This document shows positions 37,626 through 46,534 of a stretch of DNA of 64,000 nt, in pieces. A model generated the notes under the pieces. It saw only the letters and a program-made list of their open reading frames with translations. It did not search any database and was not told where the DNA came from. How positions within the stretch are numbered: the first letter of the stretch is position 1; every line of letters starts with the position of its first letter. The position numbers and the translations under genes are program-made. The DNA is from Arthrobacter alkaliphilus. Lineage in GTDB: Bacteria > Actinomycetota > Actinomycetes > Actinomycetales > Micrococcaceae. Location of the stretch: contig NZ_JAKEEC010000005.1 of assembly GCF_021483235.1 (NCBI RefSeq), positions 112,994 to 176,993 of the forward strand, written 5' to 3'.

Positions 37626-38462
37626 GTGGCAACGAAGACAAGCCGCAAAGCCAACCCCGAAGGGCGGATGGCGCTCCTAGACCATCTGAAGGAGCTTAAG
37701 AACCGGCTGATCAAGTCCGCCCTTGGCGTTCTCCTGGGCGCCGTGGCGGGGTGGTTCTTGTATGAGCCGGTAGTTAACAGCCTGTCGGATCCGCTGGTCA
37801 GGATCGCCGCGGAGACCAAACGTACCGCCGTGCTGAACTTCGCGGGCGTGGGAGATCCATTCGACTTCAAGCTCCGTATTGCCATCCAAATCGGCCTTGT
37901 GCTTTCAAGCCCCATCTGGATCTACCAAGTCTGGGCATTCATCACTCCCGGCCTGACCAAGAAGGAGCGCCGGTACACGCTCGGCTACATGGCCGCCGCG
38001 GTGCCATTGTTCCTGGTTGGTGTGTACGTCGCCTGGCTGGTGATCCCGAACGTCGTGCGGGCACTGCTGCAGTTCACGCCGCAAAACGGCGCCAACAACA
38101 TCGACGCCTCCCAGTACTTGACGTTCGCCACGCACATGCTCCTTTTCCTCGGCATCGCCTTCCTCGTGCCGGTGGTGTTGGTGGGCGTCAACATGGCGGG
38201 CGTTTTGAGCGGCCGGACCATCCTGAAGGCCTGGCGCATCACGGTGTTCGCCGTGTTTGTCCTGGCGGCCATCGCCGCGCCCGGCGCGGACGCGCTGTCA
38301 ATGTTCATGCTTGCCGGCCCGCTCCTGGTGCTCTTCTTTGCGGCGATCGGTCTCTGCATGCTGAATGACAAACGCCGCGAGCGCCAGCAGTCGAAGATCG
38401 CTGCTGAGACGGAAGCCACGGCCGACATCGCCACCCCGGCCTCGGATCTGGAGAACCTGTAG
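37626..38462 (+). CDS. tatC: Sec-independent translocase component TatC
   Basis: 278-residue, six-helix membrane protein that binds twin-arginine signal peptides. Family signatures: LLDHLKELKNRLIKS at the N-terminus and the segment FVLAAIAAPGADALSMFMLAGPLL (helix 5, shown here in two parts: FVLAAIAAPGADALS and MFMLAGPLL). GTG start. No TatB gene is nearby. Confidence 0.95.
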   Translation: MATKTSRKANPEGRMALLDHLKELKNRLIKSALGVLLGAVAGWFLYEPVVNSLSDPLVRIAAETKRTAVLNFAGVGDPFDFKLRIAIQIGLVLSSPIWIYQVWAFITPGLTKKERRYTLGYMAAAVPLFLVGVYVAWLVIPNVVRALLQFTPQNGANNIDASQYLTFATHMLLFLGIAFLVPVVLVGVNMAGVLSGRTILKAWRITVFAVFVLAAIAAPGADALSMFMLAGPLLVLFFAAIGLCMLNDKRRERQQSKIAAETEATADIATPASDLENL

Positions 38463-38474
38463 TCCCAAGGCCAC

Positions 38475-38480
38475 TAGGCT
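38475..38480 (+). promoter_or_regulatory. -10 box of helY
   Basis: TAGGCT 6 nt before ATG 38487. Confidence 0.5.
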
Positions 38481-38486
38481 TGAAAC

Positions 38487-41384
38487 ATGTCCTCCAATTC
38501 AGGGGCCCTCTCGCCCTCAGAAGCCTTTCAAGCCGCAGCGCAGCGGAGTGCCGAGTCGAAAACGTATCTTGGTACCTTTGCGCGGTCACTGGACTTCGAG
38601 CTTGACCCGTTCCAGCGTGACGCGTGCCGCTCGCTTCAGGAAGGCAAGGGAGTGCTCGTGGCGGCGCCCACAGGGGCGGGCAAGACAATCGTCGGCGAGT
38701 TCGCCATCTATCTGGCGCTTGAACGTGGGCTCAAGGCTTTCTATACGACGCCGATCAAGGCACTAAGCAACCAGAAGTTCTCCGAGCTCTCGGCGAAGTA
38801 CGGTGCCTCGAACGTGGGTCTGCTGACCGGTGACACCACCATCAACGGCGAGGCGCCGATTGTGGTGATGACCACCGAGGTCCTGAGGAACATGCTGTAC
38901 GCCGACTCGGACACCTTGAGTGATCTTGGCTACGTCGTGATGGATGAGGTCCACTACCTGGCGGACCGTTTCCGCGGCGCAGTCTGGGAAGAAGTGATCA
39001 TCCACCTCCCCAGCGAAGTCCAAGTGGTTTCGCTGAGCGCCACGGTCTCCAACGCCGAGGAGTTCGGCGCGTGGCTGGACACCGTGCGCGGAGACACCGA
39101 CGTGATTGTCTCCGAACACCGTCCCGTCCCCTTGTGGCAGCACGTCATGGTGGGGCGTGAGATCGTCGATCTCTTCGCGGGGGAGACGAGCTTTGACGAG
39201 ATCGCTCCGGAGGTACCGGACGGCGCCGCGTCCGTGCCGGAATCGCTGCGGGAGCCCGGGCGGGATGCCCCGCGCAGGGACTTCGAAGTCAACCCGGAGC
39301 TGCTTTCCATGGCACGGGCTGAAAGCCAGATGAACTTCCGGGGCCGCTTCGGCCATGGCGGACGCAGCCGGCGCCGGCAGGACCGGCAACGGGACAACAC
39401 CGCCGGAGAGCAGCGCAGCCCTGTGCGCAAGGCGAGCCGGCCGCAGATCATTGCGAGCCTGGACCGCCAAGGGCTGCTTCCGGCGATTACGTTCATCTTC
39501 TCCCGGGCCGGTTGCGACGGCGCCGTCGCGCAGTGTGCCGCGGCCGGGCTGTGGCTCACGACGGAACGGGAACAACGGATCATCGCGTCCCGGGTGGACG
39601 AGGCGAGCCGCGAGATTCCTTCGGACGACCTCGATGTCCTGGGTTTCTGGAGTTGGCGCGACGGACTGCTCCGCGGGCTCGCGGCCCACCACGCCGGGTT
39701 GCTGCCGACGTTCAAGGAAGTCGTGGAGAAACTCTTCGCCGAGGGGCTGGTGAAAGCCGTTTTCGCCACAGAGACCCTCGCCCTGGGCGTCAACATGCCC
39801 GCCCGTTGCGTCGTGCTGGAGAAGCTCGACAAATTCAACGGCGAGGCCCACGTCAACATCACAGCGGGGGAGTACACCCAGTTGACGGGGCGCGCCGGAC
39901 GGCGCGGAATTGACGTCGAAGGCCACGCCGTGGTCCTTTGGCAGCCGGGCACCGATCCGGCTGCCGTGGCCGGCCTCGCTTCCCGGCGCACCTATCCGCT
40001 CAACTCCAGCTTCCGGCCAACCTACAACATGAGCATCAACCTCATCGCCCAGTTCGGGCGGCCGAGGGCGCGTCAGATCCTTGAATCGTCGTTCGCCCAG
40101 TTCCAGGCTGACCGGTCAGTCGTGGGGCTTGCCCGGCAGGTTCGTAGCCGCGAAGAGTCATTGGCCGGCTACGCCGAAGCCATGAAGTGCCACCTGGGCG
40201 ATTTCAGCGAGTACGCCAAACTCCGGCGGGACCTTAGCGAGGCAGAGCAATTTGCCTCGAGGAGCACCTCGCGGGCCCGCAAGTCGCTGACCGTGGACTC
40301 CCTGAGCCGGCTTATGCCCGGCGACATCGTCAAGGTGCCGGGCGGACGCGCCCCGGGTTACGCCGTCGTACTCAACGCCGATCCGAATTCGCGCGAACCG
40401 CGGCCCGCAGTGCTTTCGGAAGACAACCAACTGCACAGGATCGGCGCCCACGAAGTCGAGGGGCCCGTTTCACCGGTGTCCTGGATCCGGATCCCCAAAT
40501 CGTTCAACGCGAAGCTGCCCAAATCCCGTCGCGATCTGGCATCCGCCATGCGCAATGCGGTCCGCGACGGACGTCCGCCGGCCCGGGGCACGAACCGCAG
40601 CGAGGACTTTGGCAGGGCCCGCTACATGCCGGACCAGGAAAAGAAGATCGCAGACCTCCGCCGGGCACTGCGCGCCCATCCCTGCCATGGCTGCAGCGAA
40701 CGTGAGGACCATGCACGTTGGGCTGAACGCTGGTGGAAACTGCGTCATGAGACCGACGGGCTCGTCCGGCAAATCCAGGGCCGCACCAACACGATCGCGA
40801 AGACATTCGACCGTGTCTGCGATGTCCTCACGGCCTACGGTTACCTCCAGACGTCCGACGCCGGACATGTCACCATCAGCGCGGACGGCCAGCGCCTGCG
40901 GCGCATCTACGGTGAGAAAGACCTGCTGATTTCCCAATCCATCCGCCAAGGGGCCATCAAGGACCTCGACGCCGCCGAACTGGCCGCCCTGGCCAGCACA
41001 ATGGTGTTCCAGGCCAAGCGCGACGATCGCGGCCTGAGACCCAAGATGCCGTCCGTGTCCCTCGAGACATCCGTGGACATCGTGGTGCGTGAGTGGTCCG
41101 CGTTGGAAGACATCGAGGACAAAAACAGGCTGCCCCTGACCGGCGAGCCGGAGCTGGGACTTGTCTGGCCCATTTTCAAGTGGGCGAAGGGCCGCCATCT
41201 CCAGGAGGTCCTCAGCGGAACCGACCTCGCAGCAGGCGACTTTGTGCGCTGGGCCAAGCAGGTCATCGACCTGTTGGACCAGATGGCAAAGATTCCAGGG
41301 CTCGAACGGCGCCAAACCAAGATGTGCCGTGACGCGATCGATCTCATCCGCCGCGGCGTCGTCGCCTACTCCAACGTCTCCTGA
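38487..41384 (+). CDS. helY: Ski2-like DEAD/DEAH-box helicase HelY
   Basis: 965-residue helicase related to Ski2/Mtr4. Motif I APTGAGKTIVGEF (about 58-70), motif II DEVHY (DEVH), motif III SLSATVSN, and motif VI QLTGRAGRRGID are all visible; the C-terminal part (from about 620) resembles the DSHCT domain, with a CHGCSEREDH cysteine motif. It probably remodels RNA. In M. tuberculosis HelY (Rv2092c) also follows tatC. Normal length, no break. Confidence 0.94.
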   Translation: MSSNSGALSPSEAFQAAAQRSAESKTYLGTFARSLDFELDPFQRDACRSLQEGKGVLVAAPTGAGKTIVGEFAIYLALERGLKAFYTTPIKALSNQKFSELSAKYGASNVGLLTGDTTINGEAPIVVMTTEVLRNMLYADSDTLSDLGYVVMDEVHYLADRFRGAVWEEVIIHLPSEVQVVSLSATVSNAEEFGAWLDTVRGDTDVIVSEHRPVPLWQHVMVGREIVDLFAGETSFDEIAPEVPDGAASVPESLREPGRDAPRRDFEVNPELLSMARAESQMNFRGRFGHGGRSRRRQDRQRDNTAGEQRSPVRKASRPQIIASLDRQGLLPAITFIFSRAGCDGAVAQCAAAGLWLTTEREQRIIASRVDEASREIPSDDLDVLGFWSWRDGLLRGLAAHHAGLLPTFKEVVEKLFAEGLVKAVFATETLALGVNMPARCVVLEKLDKFNGEAHVNITAGEYTQLTGRAGRRGIDVEGHAVVLWQPGTDPAAVAGLASRRTYPLNSSFRPTYNMSINLIAQFGRPRARQILESSFAQFQADRSVVGLARQVRSREESLAGYAEAMKCHLGDFSEYAKLRRDLSEAEQFASRSTSRARKSLTVDSLSRLMPGDIVKVPGGRAPGYAVVLNADPNSREPRPAVLSEDNQLHRIGAHEVEGPVSPVSWIRIPKSFNAKLPKSRRDLASAMRNAVRDGRPPARGTNRSEDFGRARYMPDQEKKIADLRRALRAHPCHGCSEREDHARWAERWWKLRHETDGLVRQIQGRTNTIAKTFDRVCDVLTAYGYLQTSDAGHVTISADGQRLRRIYGEKDLLISQSIRQGAIKDLDAAELAALASTMVFQAKRDDRGLRPKMPSVSLETSVDIVVREWSALEDIEDKNRLPLTGEPELGLVWPIFKWAKGRHLQEVLSGTDLAAGDFVRWAKQVIDLLDQMAKIPGLERRQTKMCRDAIDLIRRGVVAYSNVS

Positions 41385-41416
41385 CACTCCACAGATTCCC
41401 AGCAAGGAGCATAACC

Positions 41417-43108
41417 ATGACTCATCCAGGCGCGCCCGCCGAAAACCCGGCCCGCAAGGTCACGATGTACCGCAACGGCTCCGTGTACACAGCAGCTGAC
41501 CCTTTCGCGACGGCAATGCTGGTGGACGGAGGCACTGTTGCCTGGGTTGGCTCGGAGCAGGCCGCCACATCGATTGCCGATTCTTCGATGGAAGTCATCG
41601 ATCTGCGGGGAGCCTTGCTCGCACCCGGTTTCGTTGACTCCCACATGCACCTCACCGAGACGGGAATCGCTGCCGATTCCGTCCAGCTTGCCGGTGTCCA
41701 CTCGGCACGTGAACTGCTCGACGCCGTCGCCCTGGCCGGCAAGGCACCGGGCACCACCGGCGTCGTACTCGGGCACGGTTGGGACGAGTCGGCGTGGCCC
41801 GACAAGACGCTTCCCGCGCCGGAGGAGCTCGACCGCGCCGCAGGCGGGCGCCACGTGTACCTCGCGCGGGTCGATGCGCACTCTGCCCTCGTTTCAGCGT
41901 CCCTGGCATCCTCGGCCGGGCTGGACGGCCTCGATGGCTACGACGGTACTGCGCGCGTCGTTAGGTCGGCCCATTCAGCGGCCCGGCTGGTCGCCAGGCA
42001 GTTCCCCGATTCCGAACGGCGCCGGTACCAGGAACTGGCCCTTCGCGAGGCTGCGGCCAACGGTTACGTCGCCTTGGCCGAGATGGCGGCCCCGCACATT
42101 TGCAGCGTCGACGACCTTCGGATGTCCGCATCCTGGAACTCCGCACCTTGGAACTCCGCAGCTTGGAACGAGGGCGGCGCGGGCGGCCCCGGGATCCTTC
42201 CCTATTGGGGTGAACTCGCCACATCGGCCGAACATGCCTCCGCCATCCTGGAAGGCTTGGACGTGCCCGTTCTTGGCCTCGCGGGGGATTTGAACATCGA
42301 CGGTTCCATTGGTTCGCGAACGGCGGCCCTCAGCGCAGATTACACCGATGCTCCGGGCCACCGCGGAAACCTCTACGTTTCGGTCGACGAGGCCGCTGCC
42401 CACATCGTTGCTTGTTCGGCCCTCGGTATCCAAGCAGGCTTCCACGTCATCGGGGACGCAGGACTGAAGGCAGCACTGGATGCCTTTGACGTTGCCGCAG
42501 CGGAAGTGGGGGAGCAGCGGGTCCGCGCCGCCGCGCACCGGCTCGAGCATGTGGAAATGGCGGATGCCGGCGATCTCGCCCGGCTTGCGAAGCATTCGAT
42601 TACAGTGAGCGCGCAGCCCGCCTTCGATGCCATCTGGGGCGGAGCCGGAAAGTTGTACGAGCAGCGCCTGGGCGCGCGAAGCACGGCAATGAACCCCTTC
42701 GCTTCGTACTACTCCACAGGCGTGCCGGTGTGCTTCGGCAGCGACAGCCCCGTCACCCCGTTGCGCCCATGGTCAAGCGTCAGGGCATGTCTGGAACACA
42801 GCAATCCGGATCAACGCATTTCGGCGCGGGCAGCGTTCCTTGGCCACACCCGGGCCGGTTGGCGGGCCGCCAAAGAGCGCAATCCGCTGATGGGACAACT
42901 GGTTCCCGGGGCCCCTGCCAATTTTGCTGTGTGGGAGGTTGAAGAACTGATGGTGCAAGTGGCGGATGACCGCGTTCAGTCCTGGTCCACCGATCCGCGT
43001 GCACGAACGCCTCTTCTCCCCGCGCTGGACAGTGGCAACGACCCCGTTTGCCTACAGACCGTGCGTGAAGGCCGTGAGATCTTCGCAAGCGAAATTTTGC
43101 GGTCATAG
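41417..43108 (+). CDS. YtcJ-like amidohydrolase
   Basis: 563-residue metal-dependent hydrolase. N- and C-terminal beta-sandwich parts flank a TIM barrel; the metal motif appears as GFVDSHMHLTE, later histidines in GFHVIGDAG and HRLEHVEMAD, and the final Asp in CFGSDSPVTPL. YtcJ-type enzymes hydrolyse amides or formamides; substrate unknown. Residues 237-251 are three tandem S-A-x-W-N pentapeptides encoded by 15-bp DNA repeats. AAGGAG precedes ATG 41417. A small hairpin follows (43122-43136). Confidence 0.9.
   Translation: MTHPGAPAENPARKVTMYRNGSVYTAADPFATAMLVDGGTVAWVGSEQAATSIADSSMEVIDLRGALLAPGFVDSHMHLTETGIAADSVQLAGVHSARELLDAVALAGKAPGTTGVVLGHGWDESAWPDKTLPAPEELDRAAGGRHVYLARVDAHSALVSASLASSAGLDGLDGYDGTARVVRSAHSAARLVARQFPDSERRRYQELALREAAANGYVALAEMAAPHICSVDDLRMSASWNSAPWNSAAWNEGGAGGPGILPYWGELATSAEHASAILEGLDVPVLGLAGDLNIDGSIGSRTAALSADYTDAPGHRGNLYVSVDEAAAHIVACSALGIQAGFHVIGDAGLKAALDAFDVAAAEVGEQRVRAAAHRLEHVEMADAGDLARLAKHSITVSAQPAFDAIWGGAGKLYEQRLGARSTAMNPFASYYSTGVPVCFGSDSPVTPLRPWSSVRACLEHSNPDQRISARAAFLGHTRAGWRAAKERNPLMGQLVPGAPANFAVWEVEELMVQVADDRVQSWSTDPRARTPLLPALDSGNDPVCLQTVREGREIFASEILRS
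42125..42169 (+). repeat. Coding minisatellite, 3 x 15 bp
   Basis: Three consecutive 15-bp units (42125-42139, 42140-42154, 42155-42169), differing at two to three bases, encode SASWN, SAPWN and SAAWN in the amidohydrolase. Confidence 0.9.
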
Positions 43109-43121
43109 TTGCAGCGAGCTT

Positions 43122-43136
43122 CCCTCGTCCCGAGGG
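43122..43136 (+). terminator. Short hairpin after the amidohydrolase gene
   Basis: CCCTCG-TCC-CGAGGG, followed by CTTCT; small and only suggestive. Confidence 0.4.
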
Positions 43137-43180
43137 CTTCTGACCTGCGGGTTTAGACAAAGCCCCTGCTCAGGCGGCGC

Positions 43181-43208
43181 TTGACAGGATTTGTGGGATC
43201 CGTAGCAT
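43181..43208 (+). promoter_or_regulatory. Sigma-70-type promoter in the gap before the mannosyltransferase gene
   Basis: TTGACA (43181-43186), 16-bp spacer, TAGCAT (43203-43208). Transcription would start near 43215, about 330 nt before the next gene. Confidence 0.5.
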
Positions 43209-43460
43209 TTAGGGTCAACAGGCTTCCACAGCAAATGACCGGTTGCCTGGCCGCGGTGGGGTACGGTGCAGAAAACAAGCAACGGGCCCGTTTCCCAGAC
43301 CGCGGCACTCGTAGTGGGCAGGTCCACTGTGCCGCAGAAAACGGTTCGGCCTCGAGTTCAGCACGCGGGCCGGCACTGGACCTGGGCTGGTGGACCTGCC
43401 CGCGGCCAAGCGCGCACGTTGTGGCGCAGCCCACACGCGTCCCCGGACTGGGCAAGTTGT
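43209..43460 (+). ncRNA. Candidate structured RNA or long 5' leader
   Basis: This 250-nt stretch has no supported gene but clear structure. A long hairpin runs from 43250 to 43306 (GCCGCGGT with ACCGCGGC at its base, GGGG and ACGG pairing inside). A perfect 12-bp stem (43316-43327 with 43390-43401) encloses a nested 6-bp stem (43329-43334 with 43371-43376). It follows its own -35/-10 promoter and ends just before a second TATAAT box. It may be a small RNA or a regulatory leader of the mannosyltransferase gene. I recognise no known RNA family. Confidence 0.35.
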
Positions 43461-43465
43461 CGTCC

Positions 43466-43471
43466 TATAAT
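43466..43471 (+). promoter_or_regulatory. Consensus TATAAT box before the mannosyltransferase gene
   Basis: Perfect -10 hexamer about 75 bp before the start at 43546; no recognisable -35, so activity may depend on an activator or on RbpA. Confidence 0.45.
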
Positions 43472-43545
43472 GGAGAGTTGCGCCTGAATGCCAGCCACGC
43501 TGCTGCTCCGGCGCACTGACCGCTCCATCAAGGAAAGGCCTCTTC

Positions 43546-44289
43546 TTGCGTGTCCTGACGATCATCCCCACGTACAACGAGCTGGAATCGCTACCCAAGA
43601 CCCTCGGACGGCTGCGCGCGGCTGTGCCCGCCTCCGATGTCCTGGTTGTCGACGACAACAGCCCAGACGGGACGGGACAGCTCGCCGACAGCATCGCCGC
43701 CGAGGACAGCCAGGTCCACGTCCTGCACCGCAAGGGCAAGGAAGGCCTCGGAGCTGCATATATCGCCGGATTCAAATGGGGAATGGCTGCTGGATACGAC
43801 GTCCTCGTTGAGATGGATGCCGATGGTTCGCACCAGCCCGAGCAGCTGCCGTTGCTGCTTGAGGCGATCAACGACGGCGCCGACCTCGCGATGGGATCAC
43901 GCTGGGTTCCCGGTGGCGGAACAGTGAACTGGCCGCTCTACCGTCAAGCAATTTCGCGCACGGGCAGCACGTATGCCCGGCTCATGCTCGGCTTGAAGAT
44001 CAAAGACATTACCGGCGGCTACCGCGCGTTCCGCCGCAGCACGCTCGAGGCGCTCAAACTGGACGAGGTCGAATCGGTTGGCTACGGCTTCCAGGTGGAT
44101 CTTGCCTGGCGGGTCGCCAAGCTCGGCCTGAAGATCGTCGAACGCCCCATCACGTTCGTTGAGCGCGAGCTCGGAGCCTCCAAGATGAGCGGCAATATTG
44201 TTGTTGAGGCCATGATCAACGTGACCAAGTGGGGGCTCGCCGCACGGTGGGCCGCGCTGACCGGGAAAAAGACCCCCGTCTCAAAGTAG
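43546..44289 (+). CDS. Polyprenol monophosphomannose synthase (GT2)
   Basis: 247-residue GT-A glycosyltransferase. It moves mannose from GDP-mannose to a polyprenyl phosphate, giving the donor for lipoglycans and protein mannosylation. Motifs: [15 protein letters not shown] at the N-terminus, [12 protein letters not shown], the metal-binding DAD in VEMDADGSH, and GGYRAFRR. It lacks the long membrane C-terminus of eukaryotic-type enzymes and the fused acyltransferase of M. tuberculosis Ppm1. TTG start 43546, with AAGGAAAGG upstream. Convergent with rbpA. Confidence 0.9.
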   Translation: MRVLTIIPTYNELESLPKTLGRLRAAVPASDVLVVDDNSPDGTGQLADSIAAEDSQVHVLHRKGKEGLGAAYIAGFKWGMAAGYDVLVEMDADGSHQPEQLPLLLEAINDGADLAMGSRWVPGGGTVNWPLYRQAISRTGSTYARLMLGLKIKDITGGYRAFRRSTLEALKLDEVESVGYGFQVDLAWRVAKLGLKIVERPITFVERELGASKMSGNIVVEAMINVTKWGLAARWAALTGKKTPVSK

Positions 44290-44297
44290 CTTCAACG

Positions 44298-44346
44298 GCG
44301 AAGGCCGGTTCCGCGCTCTCGTGAAGAGTGCGGAACCGGCCTTCGC
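44298..44346. terminator. Bidirectional terminator between mannosyltransferase gene and rbpA
   Basis: Perfect 17-bp outer stem (44298-44314 with 44330-44346) continued by a further 5 bp inside, small loop. The strongest hairpin in the window. Confidence 0.9.
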
Positions 44347-44360
44347 AGTTAACTGCGGCG

Positions 44361-44708
44361 TTATGCCGAGCGGCGTTCCCCGCGGCGTTCGCGCAGGATG
44401 TTCAGGCGGTCTTCGAGGATCTGCTCGAGCTCGGGAAGGCTGCGGCGTTCAAGCAGCATGTCCCAGTGCGTGCGGACGGCCTTCTCGTTCGCGTCCACCG
44501 GGCGTTCGCCGTCAACCAGGAGCGCTTCCTTGCCGGTCTTGGAAATCCAGACGGGAGGGATCTCGGCTTCGGAGGAGAAGGTAACGAAGACCTGCTCACC
44601 GTCCGCGCAGCGGTATTCAACCCTCTGACGCGGCGCCGGCTCCACGCCGGATTCAGTTTCCATGCTCTGGGCGCCAAGACGCATGCCCCGCAGGCTGCGA
44701 TCGCTCAT
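44361..44708 (-). CDS. rbpA: RNA polymerase-binding protein RbpA
   Basis: 115-residue actinobacterial transcription factor that binds the principal sigma factor and the polymerase and stabilises open complexes. Order: flexible N-terminal tail with RGMRLGAQSMETE, a compact beta domain (about 28-60), a basic linker, and the sigma-interaction domain from about 75 with RTHWDMLLERRSLPELEQIL. The beta domain keeps a single Cys, so the zinc site found in some homologues is absent. AGGGAG before the ATG. Nothing else is seen in 44709-44901. Confidence 0.96.
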   Translation of the reverse strand: MSDRSLRGMRLGAQSMETESGVEPAPRQRVEYRCADGEQVFVTFSSEAEIPPVWISKTGKEALLVDGERPVDANEKAVRTHWDMLLERRSLPELEQILEDRLNILRERRGERRSA

Positions 44709-44901
44709 GATTACTCCCTCTGTCGGTTCGCGGAACCATGTTCCGCGCTAGCCGGACGCCTCAGGGCGGCGCCCGGACTACTGTTCTGCACACGTTGCAT
44801 CACTAGATGAAACGCCTCACCAAGCGTTAATGTTCCGTTCGGATTGAACCGGCCGGACAAATACACCATTATACGCGGATCGGAGATGGCAGGACAAAGC
44901 G

Positions 44902-44934
44902 ACGGGGACCGGCCGGAGAGTGGCCGGTCCCCGT
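44902..44934 (-). terminator. Terminator after the SPFH gene
   Basis: Perfect 13-bp stem (44902-44914 with 44922-44934), 7-nt loop, just beyond the stop of the SPFH gene on the minus strand. Confidence 0.75.
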
Positions 44935-44949
44935 TCAGGTTATTCGTCG

Positions 44950-45906
44950 TTACGCGGACGGCTCCTGGGCAGGGTGCTCGTGTGCGGAATCGCCGAACAG
45001 TCCGGGAGTGGCTGATCCGCCGTTGGCGCCGCCGAGCGCACTGCCGATGCCCTTGAGTGCCTCACCAACCTCGCTGGGAACGATCCACAGCTTGTTGGAT
45101 GTGCCCTCCGCAATCTTAGGCAAGGTCTGGAGGTACTGGTATGCCAGGAGCTTTTGATCCGGGTTGCCTTTGTGGATGGCGTCGAAGACCTTCTGGATGG
45201 CCTGGGCTTCGCCATCGGCGCGGAGGATGGCCGCCTTGGCGTCACCCTCTGCGGCCAGGATCGCTGCTTGCCGTTTGCCTTCCGCCGTCAGGATCTGCGA
45301 TTGCTTGGTGCCTTCGGCGGTCAGAATCGCAGCACGCCTGTCGCGCTCGGCCCGCATCTGCTTCTCCATTGAGTCCTGGATGGAGTGCGGCGGGTCGATT
45401 GCCTTGAGTTCCACGCGGGAGACACGGATTCCCCAGCGGCCTGTGGCTTCGTCCAGGACACCACGCAGCTGGCCGTTGATCTGATCGCGCGAGGTGAGCG
45501 CTTCTTCAAGGTTCAAGCCGCCCACGACATTACGGAGCGTTGTGGTGGTCAGCTGTTCAACAGCCTGGATGTAGTTGGCAATCTCGTAGGTCGCGGCCCT
45601 GGGATCCGTGACCTGGAAGTAGACCACGGTATCGATCGAGACAACCAGGTTGTCCTCGGTAATCACCGGCTGCGGCGGGAAGGAAACCACTTGTTCCCGA
45701 AGATCCAACAGCGGCAGCAGGCGGTCGACAAACGGGATCAGGATGGTAAGCCCGGGGTTGAGCGTGCGCTGGTACTTACCGAGGCGTTCCACGACGCCGG
45801 CACGCGCTTGCGGGATGATCCTGATCGAACGGACCAAAACGATGATCACGAATATGACGAGAACCAGCAGTACGATCCCGGCTGCGGTTCCTCCCAAGCT
45901 GTCCAT
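44950..45906 (-). CDS. SPFH/band 7 membrane scaffold protein (stomatin-like)
   Basis: 318 residues. One N-terminal membrane helix (about 8-28), then the SPFH domain opening IIPQARAGVVERLGKYQRTL, and a long helical coiled-coil stretch with repeated AEGKRQAAILAAEGDAKA-like segments. Such proteins build membrane microdomains. The NfeD-family gene lies 60 bp upstream on the same strand, the usual partner of stomatin-like proteins. AAGGAG before the ATG. Confidence 0.92.
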   Translation of the reverse strand: MDSLGGTAAGIVLLVLVIFVIIVLVRSIRIIPQARAGVVERLGKYQRTLNPGLTILIPFVDRLLPLLDLREQVVSFPPQPVITEDNLVVSIDTVVYFQVTDPRAATYEIANYIQAVEQLTTTTLRNVVGGLNLEEALTSRDQINGQLRGVLDEATGRWGIRVSRVELKAIDPPHSIQDSMEKQMRAERDRRAAILTAEGTKQSQILTAEGKRQAAILAAEGDAKAAILRADGEAQAIQKVFDAIHKGNPDQKLLAYQYLQTLPKIAEGTSNKLWIVPSEVGEALKGIGSALGGANGGSATPGLFGDSAHEHPAQEPSA

Positions 45907-45966
45907 ACATCTCCTTCATTCCCCAGTTACGTGTTTGATGCGGTTATTTGCCGAGCGGGACGCTGC

Positions 45967-46428
45967 TCAGTGCGGGCTGTCTTCCGAAGCAAGGGAGACT
46001 ACCGCCGTCGCGCCGTCGATCCTGGTGACTTGCACGGTCTGGCCGGCGTCGATGATCTCAGCCGCGCTGCGCGCGGTCCACACGTCGCCGCCGATCTTGA
46101 CCAGCCCGGTGGTCGCGCTGACGGGCTCCATGACAAGCGCCGATTGGCCGATCAGGCGGTCCACATTGGTTCGTTGCTCGGCGGGTCCCTTGTGCAGATG
46201 CCTCAGCGCGATGGGACGCACGAACGCGATCATGAGCAGGGACACGATGCAAAGGACGACGATTTGCAACCAGAGATCGGCTCCGGCAAGGTCAGCGACG
46301 AGGGCAGCGAGGGCGCCGGCCCCGAGCATGATGAAGAAGAAGCTGAGCGTCAGCATTTCAACGACGGCGAACGCCAGAAACACCGTGAGCCAAAGGGCCC
46401 ACCAGTTGCTGCCAAGCCATTCAAACAT
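45967..46428 (-). CDS. NfeD family protein
   Basis: 153 residues. Two to three membrane helices in the first 75 residues, then a small OB-fold domain with LIGQSALVMEPVSATTGLVKIGGDVWTA (the core, given in part: GLVKIGGDVWTARS). It is the short NfeD form without the serine-protease domain. First gene of the NfeD-SPFH pair; GGGGG before the ATG. Confidence 0.88.
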   Translation of the reverse strand: MFEWLGSNWWALWLTVFLAFAVVEMLTLSFFFIMLGAGALAALVADLAGADLWLQIVVLCIVSLLMIAFVRPIALRHLHKGPAEQRTNVDRLIGQSALVMEPVSATTGLVKIGGDVWTARSAAEIIDAGQTVQVTRIDGATAVVSLASEDSPH

Positions 46429-46534
46429 CGTTTCCCCCTGTTTTCGGACTTGCGGTGGCAGCCGGCCCGGGCCGGACTGTCGGCAAGATCACAGTCGCTG
46501 TTTTCTCCATCCTAGCCCGGCGTGGAGGTTCCCG

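Noticed and set aside
43181..43519. 112-codon frame in the gap before the mannosyltransferase gene
   Set aside because: Its start would be inside the TTGACA box and the translation has no features; RNA structure explains the region better.
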